A stretch of DNA of 64,000 nucleotides from Candidatus Kuenenia hertensis (GTDB lineage Bacteria > Planctomycetota > Brocadiia > Brocadiales > Brocadiaceae), in assembly GCA_021646465.1 (NCBI GenBank), contig SOET01000024.1:1-64000 (forward strand), written 5' to 3'. The notes beneath the pieces were generated by a model. That model worked only from the letters and a program-made list of their open reading frames with translations, was not told where the DNA came from and did no database searches. Shown piece by piece: positions 1 to 8,301 of the stretch (position 1 is the first letter of the stretch; every line of letters begins with the position of its first letter). The position numbers were made by a program, and so were the translations under genes.

Positions 1-59
1 TTGTATCATTGCTACTTATTATATCTTATTCTTTCCTTAACTTAACACCTATGGGGGGG

Positions 60-76
60 GGAGGCGTTTCGCCTCC
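60..76. terminator. G/C-rich hairpin next to a G9 run
   Basis: Two 7-base arms (GGAGGCG and CGCCTCC) enclose a TTT loop, directly after a run of nine G. It lies just downstream of the small minus-strand membrane-protein gene and could end that transcript. There is no T tract on that strand, so it may equally be one of the many palindromic repeats of this genome. Confidence 0.35.
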
Positions 77-79
77 TTC

Positions 80-274
80 CTACCAGCTATAAAGAGGTAT
101 AAAAAACATATCAGGATAAACCAAGGCATTATACGCTTCTTCCGGAAATGCTTCAGGGCGTTCCCATCTACCAGTAAAAACAGAGAATACAGCGTAAGCC
201 TGAAAAATTCCCCAAAAGGCAAACCAAATTATTGCAATCCAGGGCTTCTTTTGGTGGGTTGAATTTTTTCCCAT
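80..274 (-). CDS. small hypothetical membrane protein
   Basis: This is a 64-residue protein with a lysine-rich N-terminus and one aromatic-rich hydrophobic segment at about residues 12-33 (the WIAIIWFAFWGIF stretch). I recognise no family. Its ATG follows the TAA of hicB with no spacer, so translation may be coupled to hicB. The protein stops shortly after the sequence PDMFFIPLY, which reads like the start of a second membrane segment, so it may be a truncated copy of a longer membrane protein. A hairpin follows immediately. The open frame and its position in the hic transcript argue for a gene; the function is unknown. Confidence 0.45.
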   Translation of the reverse strand: MGKNSTHQKKPWIAIIWFAFWGIFQAYAVFSVFTGRWERPEAFPEEAYNALVYPDMFFIPLYSW

Positions 275-520
275 TTAGGCAACTGCTAATTTATCTTCAT
301 TTTGAATAATTATTTTAGGATTTTCAGTTTTTGGCGGGATGGGCAATCCTTTTTCTTTTAGTAAATTAATATGTTCCTTCATTCCCCATTTTGCTTTATA
401 AATGCAATCCTCTATAGAGTGGCCAATGCCACTAAAACCTTCTAAATCTTCTGAATAAAACCCAAAATAGTCAGGCTCTTCCGTTGCCTCTATAATTAAT
501 GAATATTCTAAATCAATCAT
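275..520 (-). CDS. hicB: HicB-family antitoxin
   Basis: The 81-residue protein has the HicB fold signature: an N-terminal beta strand (YSLIIEATEEPDYFGFYSED), then a Gly-rich turn (GFSGIGHS) and the helix IEDCIYKAKWGMKEHINLL, close to the usual pattern of this family. HicB proteins neutralise the HicA mRNA interferase and often repress their own operon. No separate ribbon-helix-helix or HTH domain is visible, so this is the short form. It lies 14 bp downstream of hicA on the same strand, the normal hicA-hicB order. A GGAGG sits a few bases before the ATG. HicB is intact while the partner toxin carries a stop codon. Confidence 0.8.
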   Translation of the reverse strand: MIDLEYSLIIEATEEPDYFGFYSEDLEGFSGIGHSIEDCIYKAKWGMKEHINLLKEKGLPIPPKTENPKIIIQNEDKLAVA

Positions 521-534
521 TCTTTGCCTCCTTC

Positions 535-726
535 TTATTTCTTTTTTATTCCTGCTGATTTTAGTATAGCATGACAGGTTCCTTTTGGAACTTCTTTTGA
601 GCCATGATAATCGACACGAACTAATTTATCTCATCCAGTTTTTCCATAATATCTTATAGACCCTTTTTCTTTTATAATTTTGAATCCTTCTTTTTCAAGA
701 AGTCTAACAAGTTCGTTAAATTTCAC
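535..726 (-). pseudogene. hicA: HicA-family toxin with internal UGA stop
   Basis: From a GTG at 726, preceded by GGAGA, 64 codons read through to a TAA. The product would begin VKFNELVRLLEKEGFKII and end VPKGTCHAILKSAGIKKK, which is the small double-stranded-RNA-binding-like fold of HicA mRNA interferases, including the motif YHGSKEVPKGT. Codon 32 (631-633) is TGA where related proteins usually have tryptophan (KTG-W-DKL), consistent with a single TGG to TGA change. The His of the common GSH motif is also absent (GSIRYY), although the second His (YHG) is kept. As written only a 31-residue peptide would be made, so the toxin is probably dead. Confidence 0.75.
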
Positions 727-750
727 TGTTTCTCCAGGATATTATTTTCT

Positions 751-875
751 CATAACGTGTCGCAGTTGAGCTGAGGGACGAAGTCCCTTCTGCTCCAACA
801 GCGAGTAACGCCCGCGGCGGGCGTTACTCGCTGTTGGCTCAATTACGCCGTTCGTGCCGCATCAGCGGCACGAAC
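751..875. repeat. nested hairpin array, attC-like architecture
   Basis: Three perfect stems are packed in about 125 bases: a 6-bp hairpin AGGGAC-GAA-GTCCCT at 774-788, a 21-bp stem with arms at 795-815 and 817-837, and an 11-bp stem with arms at 850-860 and 865-875. An outer imperfect pairing joins AGTTGAGC (764-771) with GCTCAATT (837-844), and AACG near 754 with CGTT near 849. Paired ends around a variable palindromic centre, next to a gene-cassette-sized toxin-antitoxin pair, resemble an integron attC site. No integrase is in the window, so this assignment is tentative. Confidence 0.4.
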
Positions 876-1138
876 ATTTATTTTTATCTTTATTTTATAA
901 TCTCCGGCATACTATATCATGCCATATTATTTGACAAACGAAAATCCATAGAATTATATTGAAATATTGAATATTTTTCTATAATACCATGCCAATATTA
1001 TTAATAGACATAAGCTTGATAATTATTTGGAGGAAGCAGAAATTGTAAGTGTTTTATGGGAAAAACAGAAATATCCTTAAATTCTGTCACCAAAGTCTGA
1101 CCTTGTTTTCCTCTCCTGCGATCTCACCTTGCTGGTCC
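876..1138. other. AT-rich spacer, no gene recognised
   Basis: This stretch is strongly AT-rich and has no open frame with recognisable coding character. A plus-strand frame ending near 1080 reads LDNYLEEAEIVSVLWEKQKYP before a stop but has no start codon. It might be the tail of a lost gene, and I do not assign it. Confidence 0.4.
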
Positions 1139-1362
1139 CTAAGCAGCAAATTTGATTACTTCCAATTCGGCTAAACTGTCTACACCCTCTAAAATATCTT
1201 CCACTCGCTTCATAACAGAATCTTCAAGAAGATATTCACTGCAATTCTCGCACTGAAATACAGGAACTCCTTTAAGAATCGCTATAGTTTTGCCTCATTT
1301 ACTTTGAACGGGAGATCAGTAACCATCGATCTCATTTCAGAACCACAAACGTGGCACTTCAT
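1139..1362 (-). pseudogene. YgiT-type zinc-finger (MqsA-like) protein, frameshifted
   Basis: From the ATG at 1362 (AAGGAG nine bases upstream) the frame reads MKCHVCGSEMRSMVTDLPF and hits TAG after 26 codons. Shifting frame near 1293 restores a family-like continuation with VFQCENCSEYLLEDSV and the tail DSLAELEVIKFAA. The two CxxC pairs (CHVC, CENC) are those of YgiT/MqsA-type zinc-finger proteins, which usually partner a DUF4258 or MqsR-like toxin. The span is two bases more than a multiple of three, consistent with a one-base deletion. No partner toxin gene is visible upstream. Confidence 0.7.
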
Positions 1363-1561
1363 CAAATTTTTCTCCTTGAAACCCTATATTTGGGTAAATA
1401 TAAAAGCCATACTTTCCTTTGGCAGTTAAGAGGGGGGTAAGGAGCATGAAACCCGCATATGATAAAATAAAAACAGCAACTATTTTAAAGTATAACTTCA
1501 AGGGATAGAGGAATCCTGCTCCACCCCCTTTGGTTTACATCTTTTTAAAAAATTAACACCA

Positions 1562-2569
1562 TCACAACAACTTTTCCGCAATTTGAATGGCGTTGAGGGC
1601 GGCGCCCTTGCGGATATTATCGCTTACAATCCACATATCGATGCCATTGTCCAGGGAAACGTCTTCACGGATACGCCCCACAAAGACTTCGTCCTTTCCT
1701 GCCGCATCTGTGGCCAACGGGTATAACTGTTTGGCAGGATCGTCGATTATCTGAATCCCCGGTGCAGTTGAAAGAAGTCTTTTCACCTCCGCCGCCGTGA
1801 TTTTTTTCTCTGTTTCTATATTTACCGATTCGCTATGGCTGCGAACAACCGGCACACGTACCGTAGTCGCAGTCACTCTGATCGAGTTGTCTCCCATGAT
1901 CTTTTTGGTCTCATTCACCATCTTCATTTCTTCCGATGTATATCCATTGGGCAAGAACGCATTGCTCTGAGGAATTTGGGGAAGTACGTTAAACGCTATC
2001 TGATGGGGAAATAATTTTCGCTGAAACCCCTCTTTGCCTTCTAAAATACTCTTTGCTTCTTTTTCAAGTTCGTCAATCGCTTTCAAGCCTGCCCCGGATA
2101 CCGCCTGGTATGTCGATACTACCACCCTTTTGATTTTTGCAGCGTCATGAATGGGTTTTAACGCAACCACCAACTGAATTGTTGAACAATTGGGGTTAGC
2201 AATCACACCATGATGCTTCGGGATGTCGTGCGTATTTACTTCCGGCACCACAAGAGGAACATCGTCGTCCATTCTGAACGCACTGGAATTATCCACACAC
2301 ACCGCGCCGCTTTCAATGGCATAGGGTACATACTCCCTGCTGATGCTTGCCCCGGCACTAAAGAGAGCAATTTTAATATCTTTAAATGAATTTTTTGTCA
2401 ATTCCTGCACAATATGTTCTTTTCCGCAAAATTGAATCTTTTTCCCTGCTGACCGCCTTGATGCCAACAATCTCAGTTCATTTATCGGAAATTTCCTGCT
2501 TTCTAAAATCCTTAAAAATTCCTCTCCAACCGCTCCAGTCGCCCCAACTACCGCTATGTTAACAGACAT
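1562..2569 (-). CDS. asd: aspartate-semialdehyde dehydrogenase
   Basis: This enzyme reduces aspartyl phosphate to aspartate semialdehyde with NADPH, the branch point to lysine/diaminopimelate, threonine and methionine. The N-terminal Rossmann motif is VGATGAVG. The catalytic cysteine lies in NPNCSTIQ at about residue 128, and a basic/His site VVRSHSESV lies near residue 243. The length of 335 residues is normal. An in-frame GTG nine bases upstream (2578) sits only three bases after the AAGGAG, so the ATG at 2569 giving MSVNIAVVGATG is preferred. The gene starts about 50 bp after the RNase HII-like gene and probably shares its promoter. Confidence 0.95.
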   Translation of the reverse strand: MSVNIAVVGATGAVGEEFLRILESRKFPINELRLLASRRSAGKKIQFCGKEHIVQELTKNSFKDIKIALFSAGASISREYVPYAIESGAVCVDNSSAFRMDDDVPLVVPEVNTHDIPKHHGVIANPNCSTIQLVVALKPIHDAAKIKRVVVSTYQAVSGAGLKAIDELEKEAKSILEGKEGFQRKLFPHQIAFNVLPQIPQSNAFLPNGYTSEEMKMVNETKKIMGDNSIRVTATTVRVPVVRSHSESVNIETEKKITAAEVKRLLSTAPGIQIIDDPAKQLYPLATDAAGKDEVFVGRIREDVSLDNGIDMWIVSDNIRKGAALNAIQIAEKLL

Positions 2570-2620
2570 TTTTACCACGAACTCCTTCCATTTGTTAAAT
2601 TGTTAAAGCACTTTATTTAT

Positions 2621-3580
2621 TTATTTTTTTCTTATAAGTATATCGTCAACAATACCTTTTTTCTGCCTCATATGTTCTATTTGCGATAAATACCGTTGCG
2701 CGTCCTTATAATATCCTGCCGTTGGTTTCAAACCAGGCAACAATTGCAGCCAATACTGGTTCTCTAAAACCATAAACAATTCCCGGATATATTTGCTGAA
2801 CATCGAAGCAAGAGCCGCCGCAAGACTTACGGTTTCCCCTTTTTCCACAAACGATATTTTTATACTCCGTTTTTTTCCGATTATTACATAGGAAGAAATC
2901 TCACTGCTCTCCTTCAAAATTTTTACCTCTTTTCCGGGAAAATGTTTCTTCAATAAATACGAATACGTATTTCTGCCCCCTTGCTTATCGATAAGCAAGT
3001 CTATGTTGCCGTTACTTTCTCCCAACAGCTTTGCGATATGTTTGATGCTATTGTTGAATAAGACGGTGGATTTATTCCCATGCGTTCGTACCTGTTCATT
3101 AAACTCTCGAACGGTAACAACACAGCTCCCCACATGAGAAAATCTGATGCTGTGTTTCGCCATACTGTGTTGCAGCAAGTCGATATAATTCAGAAAAACA
3201 GCCTCACTTGTGGCAAAAGGCAATGCGTAATCTTTTTGCGCATACCAGGGATAGCCATCTATTACCTCCCTGTTAAAACATGACAAGGCATCCAATAACT
3301 GATAAAATGATGTAACTTTAAGCCCTTTTATCCCTAGAAACGAAAAAATAGCGTCTTCCAGCGGTTTTAACCCATTTCGTGTATTATACAGTTTTTTGCT
3401 GTCACACACCGCCAGACGATGTTTTCTGCCTTGGAGTCCGTTAGAAACAGCGTCCGTTAACAAATCCCACAATGAACAATCGGTTTTATCATCAGGAACG
3501 TCAAAGGCCGCAACACTAATTACCAAAGGACCAAGCACCGGGCCGTATCCCGCCTCATCAATACCGGCAATTATTGTCAT
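2621..3580 (-). CDS. ribonuclease HII-like protein
   Basis: The N-terminus IIAGIDEAGYGPVLGPLVIS carries the DE signature of RNase HII, which cuts the RNA strand of RNA/DNA hybrids at embedded ribonucleotides. Further matches are a middle Asp (LLIDKQGGR), the helix VSLAAALASMFSKYIRE in place of the usual GSIVAAASILAK, and PTAGYYKD near the C-terminus. At 319 residues it is about 100 longer than typical RNase HII, so it is a divergent long form and the substrate is uncertain. A GTG at 3619 gives a longer frame, but it lies upstream of the expected +1. The ATG at 3580, with GAGGG seven bases before it, is the better start. Confidence 0.75.
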   Translation of the reverse strand: MTIIAGIDEAGYGPVLGPLVISVAAFDVPDDKTDCSLWDLLTDAVSNGLQGRKHRLAVCDSKKLYNTRNGLKPLEDAIFSFLGIKGLKVTSFYQLLDALSCFNREVIDGYPWYAQKDYALPFATSEAVFLNYIDLLQHSMAKHSIRFSHVGSCVVTVREFNEQVRTHGNKSTVLFNNSIKHIAKLLGESNGNIDLLIDKQGGRNTYSYLLKKHFPGKEVKILKESSEISSYVIIGKKRSIKISFVEKGETVSLAAALASMFSKYIRELFMVLENQYWLQLLPGLKPTAGYYKDAQRYLSQIEHMRQKKGIVDDILIRKK

Positions 3581-3604
3581 TGAAAAACCCTCGATTTTCG
3601 CAGT

Positions 3605-3632
3605 ATTATATCCTTTCACGAAAGAAAGTCAA
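3605..3632 (-). promoter_or_regulatory. sigma-70-type promoter for the RNase HII-like/asd pair
   Basis: On the minus strand a TTGACT box (3627-3632) and a TATAAT box (3605-3610) are separated by 16 bases. The expected start of transcription lies near 3598, about 18 bases before the chosen ATG. Confidence 0.75.
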
Positions 3633-3719
3633 AAAGGAAACGAATGCTCCTGTTTTCATTCATTGTTGCATGATGATAGTATTTTCATAAACTTCGTTGA
3701 CAGTCTCTTTTCATTTTTC

Positions 3720-3748
3720 TTGACAACACTTACCACAAAAAATATAAT
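3720..3748 (+). promoter_or_regulatory. consensus sigma-70 promoter for hisD
   Basis: TTGACA (3720-3725) and TATAAT (3743-3748) are both perfect consensus and are spaced by exactly 17 bases. The predicted start near 3755 gives a leader of about 68 nt ahead of hisD. It is back to back with the minus-strand promoter at 3605-3632. Confidence 0.85.
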
Positions 3749-3782
3749 TTTTTCAAATAATTTCTTTGTATATCTTTATAAC

Positions 3783-3810
3783 ACGAGGCCTTCGGCCTCG
3801 TTAATTTTTT
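3783..3810 (+). terminator. leader hairpin with U tract before hisD
   Basis: An 8-bp stem (ACGAGGCC pairing with GGCCTCGT, TTC loop) is followed by TAATTTTTT, the form of an intrinsic terminator. It lies between the hisD promoter and the hisD start. No plus-strand gene upstream needs a terminator, so it is best read as a leader attenuator. No histidine-rich leader peptide is visible. Confidence 0.6.
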
Positions 3811-3822
3811 GGATTATTGATA

Positions 3823-5142
3823 ATGAAAATCCTTAAAACATGGGAATGCAACGCAAGCCTGGAAATTGAAAAAATCAAACAGTCGTTAGACCCTCTAAAC
3901 AGTTCCTCAAACATCAGAACAACCGTACTCAAAATCATCCGGGATGTTAAAAAAAATGGCGATAAGGCAATTACAACATATGGCAAACGTTTTGACAAGG
4001 TTCATCTTTCTCCGGAAAATTTTAAGGTAAAAGAAAGAGAAATTGAGGACGCATATAAATATGTATCTGGCAAATTTATCAAATCAATACGCCTCGCAAT
4101 AAAAAATATACAAACGTACCAGAAACATATTCGTGTTCAGAATGTAAAACAACTAAAGTCAAATGGAGTGCTCCTTGACACGCTCTATACGCCAATTGAC
4201 AGCGCAGGAATATACGTTCCGGGCGGAGCAGCTTCATATCCTTCTACCGTATTGATGAATGCCATTCCCGCGCAGGTTGCAGGTGTAGAAAAGATAGTCA
4301 TGGTTTCCCCTCCGAAAGAAGACGGAAATATACCACCCGAAAGGCTGGTGGCAGCAAAAGAGGCGGGTGTCAGTGAAATATACAAGATTGGCGGCGTTCA
4401 GGCAATTGCAGCCCTTGCTTTTGGAACGAAAACCATTCCCAGGGTAGATAAAATTGTAGGCCCGGGTAATGTATTTGTAACACTCGCCAAAAAAGAAATT
4501 TTCGGGTACGCGGGAATAGACATGCTTGCCGGCCCGAGTGAGGTATTAATTATTGCAGATAATCAAGCAAACCCCTCATTTATCGCTTCCGATTTGCTTT
4601 CTCAGGCGGAACATACCCCTGGTATCTCTATTTTAGTTACTTTTTCAAAATCATTGGCAAAGCGGGTAACATCAGAAATAAAAAATCAAATAAAAACACT
4701 CAACCGTTCAGCCGGAACAAGTGAATGTATTAATAAATATGGAGTAATTTTTATCGCAAAAAACATCAACGAGTGTATATCGCTTTCCAATGCCATTGCC
4801 CCCGAACATTTACAAATTATGACGCGCAATCCAAAAGCCGTGTTATCAAAAATCAAACACGCCGGGGCGGTATTTTTAGGCACTTACACCCCTGTAGCTT
4901 TAGGTGATTATATCGCCGGGCCTTCGCACGTGCTCCCCACGGGAGGTACTGCACGTTTTTCATCCGGATTATCGGTAAATGATTTTCTTAAGAGGACAAG
5001 CGTTATCACCTACTCACAATCAGCACTCAAAAGCATACAGCAGGAATTAACTGAAATTTCTGAAGCTGAGGGACTTGACGCACACACAAAATCGGTTAAA
5101 ATCAGATTAAATTCAAATAAAAAAAAGCCGATCAGGCGTTGA
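3823..5142 (+). CDS. hisD: histidinol dehydrogenase
   Basis: HisD carries out the last two oxidations of histidine synthesis, from L-histidinol to L-histidine, using NAD and a bound zinc. Family motifs are [55 protein letters not shown] and the C-terminal [19 protein letters not shown]. The length of 439 residues fits the family. An in-frame TTG lies six bases upstream of the chosen ATG. The gene is first in a his cluster (hisD-hisC-hisB), follows a strong promoter and a leader hairpin, and its stop is about 50 bp before the likely hisC start. Confidence 0.96.
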   Translation: MKILKTWECNASLEIEKIKQSLDPLNSSSNIRTTVLKIIRDVKKNGDKAITTYGKRFDKVHLSPENFKVKEREIEDAYKYVSGKFIKSIRLAIKNIQTYQKHIRVQNVKQLKSNGVLLDTLYTPIDSAGIYVPGGAASYPSTVLMNAIPAQVAGVEKIVMVSPPKEDGNIPPERLVAAKEAGVSEIYKIGGVQAIAALAFGTKTIPRVDKIVGPGNVFVTLAKKEIFGYAGIDMLAGPSEVLIIADNQANPSFIASDLLSQAEHTPGISILVTFSKSLAKRVTSEIKNQIKTLNRSAGTSECINKYGVIFIAKNINECISLSNAIAPEHLQIMTRNPKAVLSKIKHAGAVFLGTYTPVALGDYIAGPSHVLPTGGTARFSSGLSVNDFLKRTSVITYSQSALKSIQQELTEISEAEGLDAHTKSVKIRLNSNKKKPIRR

Positions 5143-5192
5143 AACAAATACTTTTATTATCATTAACACAGTTCGATCTATCGGAGCATCTA

Positions 5193-6260
5193 TTGAGTTA
5201 TTTTAAAGAACACATTGAAAAAATGACCGGCTATGTACCCGGTGAACAACCTAAAGATGGTATTTACACAAAGCTCAACACAAATGAAAACCCATATCCC
5301 CCATCACAGAAGGTGTTGGATACGATCCGTAATTCCATAAATGAAAACCTCCGTTTGTATCCCGATCCAATTGCAACTACAGCACGAGTAAAAATTGCGG
5401 AGGTACTTGGAACAAAACCGGAATGCGTTATGGCGGGAAACGGTTCAGACGATCTCCTTTCTATAATAGTTCGCAGTTTTGCAGGACCAGGCGATAAAAT
5501 AGTTTTTCCCTATCCTTCTTACATGCTCTATAATACCCTTACTGAATTGCAGAATGGAACCCCATGTATGATTGATTTTACGGAAGATTATACCCTGCCG
5601 GAAGATTTCGTTGTAAAAGGAGCAAAAGTTTCTTTTATCGCAAATCCCAATTCACCTTCGGGAACGATGATTTCTCCCCGGGAAATATCCCGGCTGGCAT
5701 CGAAAATTGACGGAGTGCTTGTTATTGATGAGGCATATGCCGATTTTTCCGATGAAAACTGTTTATCTCTGGTAGAACGTCATGATAACATACTTCTTTT
5801 ACGCACACTTTCAAAGTCGTATTCGCTGGCAGGCATCAGGTTTGGTTTCTGCATAGCCCAGGAATCTCTCATACAAGGGATGATGAAGGTAAAAGATTCA
5901 TACAATGTTGATAGATTAGGCATAGTCGCAGCAGTCGCAGCAATAGAAGACCAAAAGACAATGGCGGAGCATGTTGTTAAAATAAGAAAAACGAGGGAGT
6001 ACCTGACAAAGGCATTGCAGGAAATGGGATTTTTCATATATCCTTCCTATACCAATTTTATTTTAGCCCGATGCATGGAAGGCGTTTCCGCGCAAAGTTT
6101 ATATGAAGAATTAAAAAACCGGAAGATTCTGGTAAGATATTTCAACATAAGACGGCTTGACGATTGCCTGCGTATCACCATAGGAACTCAGGAAGAAATT
6201 GATCTTTTAATAAAAAATTTAAAGGAACTCCTTCTTATCGGCGCAAAAGGAATAAAATAA
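5193..6260 (+). CDS. hisC: histidinol-phosphate aminotransferase
   Basis: This PLP-dependent fold-type I enzyme transfers an amino group from glutamate to imidazole-acetol phosphate. The PLP lysine sits in LRTLSKSYSLAGIRFGF, and FIANPNSPSGTMI and VIDEAYADF are family motifs. The open frame reaches back to a TTG overlapping the hisD stop. The TTG at 5193 is better: GGAG lies six bases before it, and the resulting N-terminus (SYFKEHIEKMTGYVPGEQPK) matches family proteins. That gives 355 residues, a normal length. Confidence 0.93.
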   Translation: MSYFKEHIEKMTGYVPGEQPKDGIYTKLNTNENPYPPSQKVLDTIRNSINENLRLYPDPIATTARVKIAEVLGTKPECVMAGNGSDDLLSIIVRSFAGPGDKIVFPYPSYMLYNTLTELQNGTPCMIDFTEDYTLPEDFVVKGAKVSFIANPNSPSGTMISPREISRLASKIDGVLVIDEAYADFSDENCLSLVERHDNILLLRTLSKSYSLAGIRFGFCIAQESLIQGMMKVKDSYNVDRLGIVAAVAAIEDQKTMAEHVVKIRKTREYLTKALQEMGFFIYPSYTNFILARCMEGVSAQSLYEELKNRKILVRYFNIRRLDDCLRITIGTQEEIDLLIKNLKELLLIGAKGIK

Positions 6261-6316
6261 ATTTACTCAAACACTAAATAACATATTAAAGCTATTTTCA
6301 CTTTGGAATTTCAAAC

Positions 6317-6344
6317 GTAGGGGTTGAAAATCTTCAACCCCTAC
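6317..6344. repeat. perfect palindrome, GTAGGGGTTGAA family
   Basis: Two 12-base arms, GTAGGGGTTGAA and TTCAACCCCTAC, flank an AATC loop in the hisC-hisB gap. A related copy with GTAGGGGCTGAA arms and one bulged C lies at 42932-42960, also preceded by a TTTCAA-like stretch. No T tract follows, so it is a dispersed palindromic repeat more likely than a terminator. Confidence 0.8.
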
Positions 6345-6418
6345 TGACTTATAAAAAGTTGCCGTAGCCTTAACTTAATTATCTTATTCCCCTACCACTT
6401 TAATTAAACAAAACTTCA

Positions 6419-7009
6419 ATGAAAAAAAGAATTGCGAAAATCGACCGAAAGACCAAGGAAACACAAATTGAGCTCGTTTTGAATATTGACGGAGAGGGTG
6501 TCTGCAACATCAAAACCGGCGTCGGTTTCTTAGACCACATGCTCGACTTGCTGGCAAAACATGCCTTATTTAATTTGGATATCACTGCTCATGGCGATAC
6601 CCAGGTTGATGATCACCACACTGTGGAAGACATTGGAATTTGTTTTGGTCTGGGAATTAAGGAGGCATTGGGAAACAAAAAAGGTATTAAACGTTTTTCA
6701 AACGCATGTATTCCAATGCAAGAAACATTGGCAAATGTTGCAATAGACATAAGCGGAAGATCTGCATTAGTGTATAATGCCAATTTTCATAATGAAAAGA
6801 TTGGCAATTTTGACGTGGAACTTATTCAGGAATTCCTCGAATCATTCACCACAAATGCAGGTATTAATTTACACATAAATATACCTTATGGATCAAACTC
6901 ACACCACATGGCCGAAGCAATATTTAAAGGAGTGGCAAAAGTACTTGGAGAAGCTGTCCGTCTTGATGAACGTATAACTGACATACCCTCAACGAAAGGA
7001 ATACTTTAA
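6419..7009 (+). CDS. hisB: imidazoleglycerol-phosphate dehydratase
   Basis: HisB removes water from imidazole-glycerol phosphate at a di-manganese centre. The metal-binding motifs are intact: GFLDHMLDLLAKHA, DDHHTVEDIGI and SNSHHMAEAIFKG. The 196-residue length is that of the monofunctional enzyme, without a histidinol phosphatase domain. It stands about 160 bp after hisC, with a palindromic repeat between. Its TAA overlaps the ATG of the next gene by one base. Confidence 0.95.
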   Translation: MKKRIAKIDRKTKETQIELVLNIDGEGVCNIKTGVGFLDHMLDLLAKHALFNLDITAHGDTQVDDHHTVEDIGICFGLGIKEALGNKKGIKRFSNACIPMQETLANVAIDISGRSALVYNANFHNEKIGNFDVELIQEFLESFTTNAGINLHINIPYGSNSHHMAEAIFKGVAKVLGEAVRLDERITDIPSTKGIL

Positions 7010-8202
7010 TGTTAAATAATCATTTGTTTATTTTTTTTTTGAAACTTAAAATCCACTTACCCAAAAGGGTGTTTTTCTTTGTTTTCAATATAGTATCCTT
7101 CCTTGCCTTAATCGTCTTTTCACATCCGACCGCCTCTATTTGCTCGGAACTTGCAGATACACCATGGCCTATGTTTCGTCATGATTTACAACACACAGGA
7201 CAAAGCCCTTTCAAGAGCATTCAACATCCACATATAAAATGGGCATTTCAAACAGAAGGCGCCGTAACTTCTTCACCTTGTATAGGAAATGACGGTACTA
7301 TTTATTTCGGTTCACAAGACACAAAATTTTACGCAGTTTCCAGGGAAGGCAAACTGAAATGGAACTTTCAAACACAAGGAGAGGTCTAATCTTCTCCCGC
7401 AATAAGAAAAGACGGAACAATTCTGTTTGGATCATGGGACGGCAATCTTTATGCCCTAAATGCAGATGGCAGTTTATTATGGAAATATAAAGCTCCCGGA
7501 GGGATTATCTCATCTCCGGCAATAGCACCGGACGGAACAATTTATTTCGGATGCTGGGATAGAAAATTACATGCAATTACTTCCGAGGGAAAATTAAAGT
7601 GGACGCAACTTACAGCAGACCATATAGTTTCATCACCTGCGATAGCTCAGGATGGCATGGTATACTTCGGCTCTGAAGATTACTACTTATTTGCTATGAA
7701 ACCCGAAGGAAAAGCCGTATGGAGTTTCGGAACACGATATATTATGGATGCATCTCCTTTAATCAGACCAAATGGTGATATCTGCATAGGGTCCGAAGAT
7801 GCGAAGTTTTATGTTTTTCAACCGGATGGCCAGATAAAATGGACATACAATGCTTTGTATGATATTGATTCTTCCGCGGCCATCGACACCGAAGGGAATC
7901 TTTATGTTGGGTCAGGAGACAATAATCTCTACGCATTTTCCTCTGATGGAAAGTTAAAATGGACTTTTACCGCTGGTGGCTCAATACGTTCCTCCCCTGC
8001 GGTTACTTCAGACGGCATTATATATTGCGCATCCGGAGATAAAAAAATTTATGCATTGGACCAAAATGGCATTTTAAAATGGTCTCTTACTACAGGAAAT
8101 TCTGTTGAATCATCGCCCTGCATTGACGAAGATGGAACAATTTATATTGGTTCAAACGATGGGAAGCTTTACGCAATAGGTGAAGAAAAAGCCAGCAATT
8201 AA
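7009..8202 (+). pseudogene. exported PQQ-type beta-propeller protein with internal UAA
   Basis: The frame spans 397 codons plus the final stop. After a hydrophobic N-terminal segment (about residues 20-45, probable signal peptide) come seven to eight repeats of about 40 residues with the pattern SSPAI-x-DGTIYFGS-x-D-x-K-x-YA-x-x-x-DGKLKW, typical of PQQ-like (YncE/BamB-type) beta-propellers. At 7387-7389 a TAA occupies the variable position before SSPAI, where other repeats have T, I, S, E or R. The frame is open on both sides, so one substitution (for example GAA to TAA) explains it. A 126-residue fragment would be made unless the stop is read through. The next ATG in frame is at 7657. The start overlaps the hisB stop. 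Confidence 0.8.
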
Positions 8203-8213
8203 TCATATAAAAA

Positions 8214-8246
8214 AAGGGTCAGCAACCATATTTGTTGCTGACCCTT
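8214..8246. terminator. bidirectional terminator between convergent genes
   Basis: A 13-bp perfect stem (AAGGGTCAGCAAC with its complement) encloses a 7-nt loop. On the minus strand it is followed by a run of T, ideal for ending the transporter transcript. On the plus strand it follows the propeller gene and could end the his transcript, though the T tract there is poor. Confidence 0.85.
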
Positions 8247-8301
8247 ATTCATATCATCTCAACTTTATGTAATAATTAGCAGAAAAATCTTGACGGTCAA
8301 A

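Noticed and set aside
631-633. UGA read as tryptophan (recoding) to rescue hicA
   Set aside because: Intact genes in the window use TGA as a normal stop (for example hisD and leuC), and another in-frame TGA in hsdR replaces a likely glycine.
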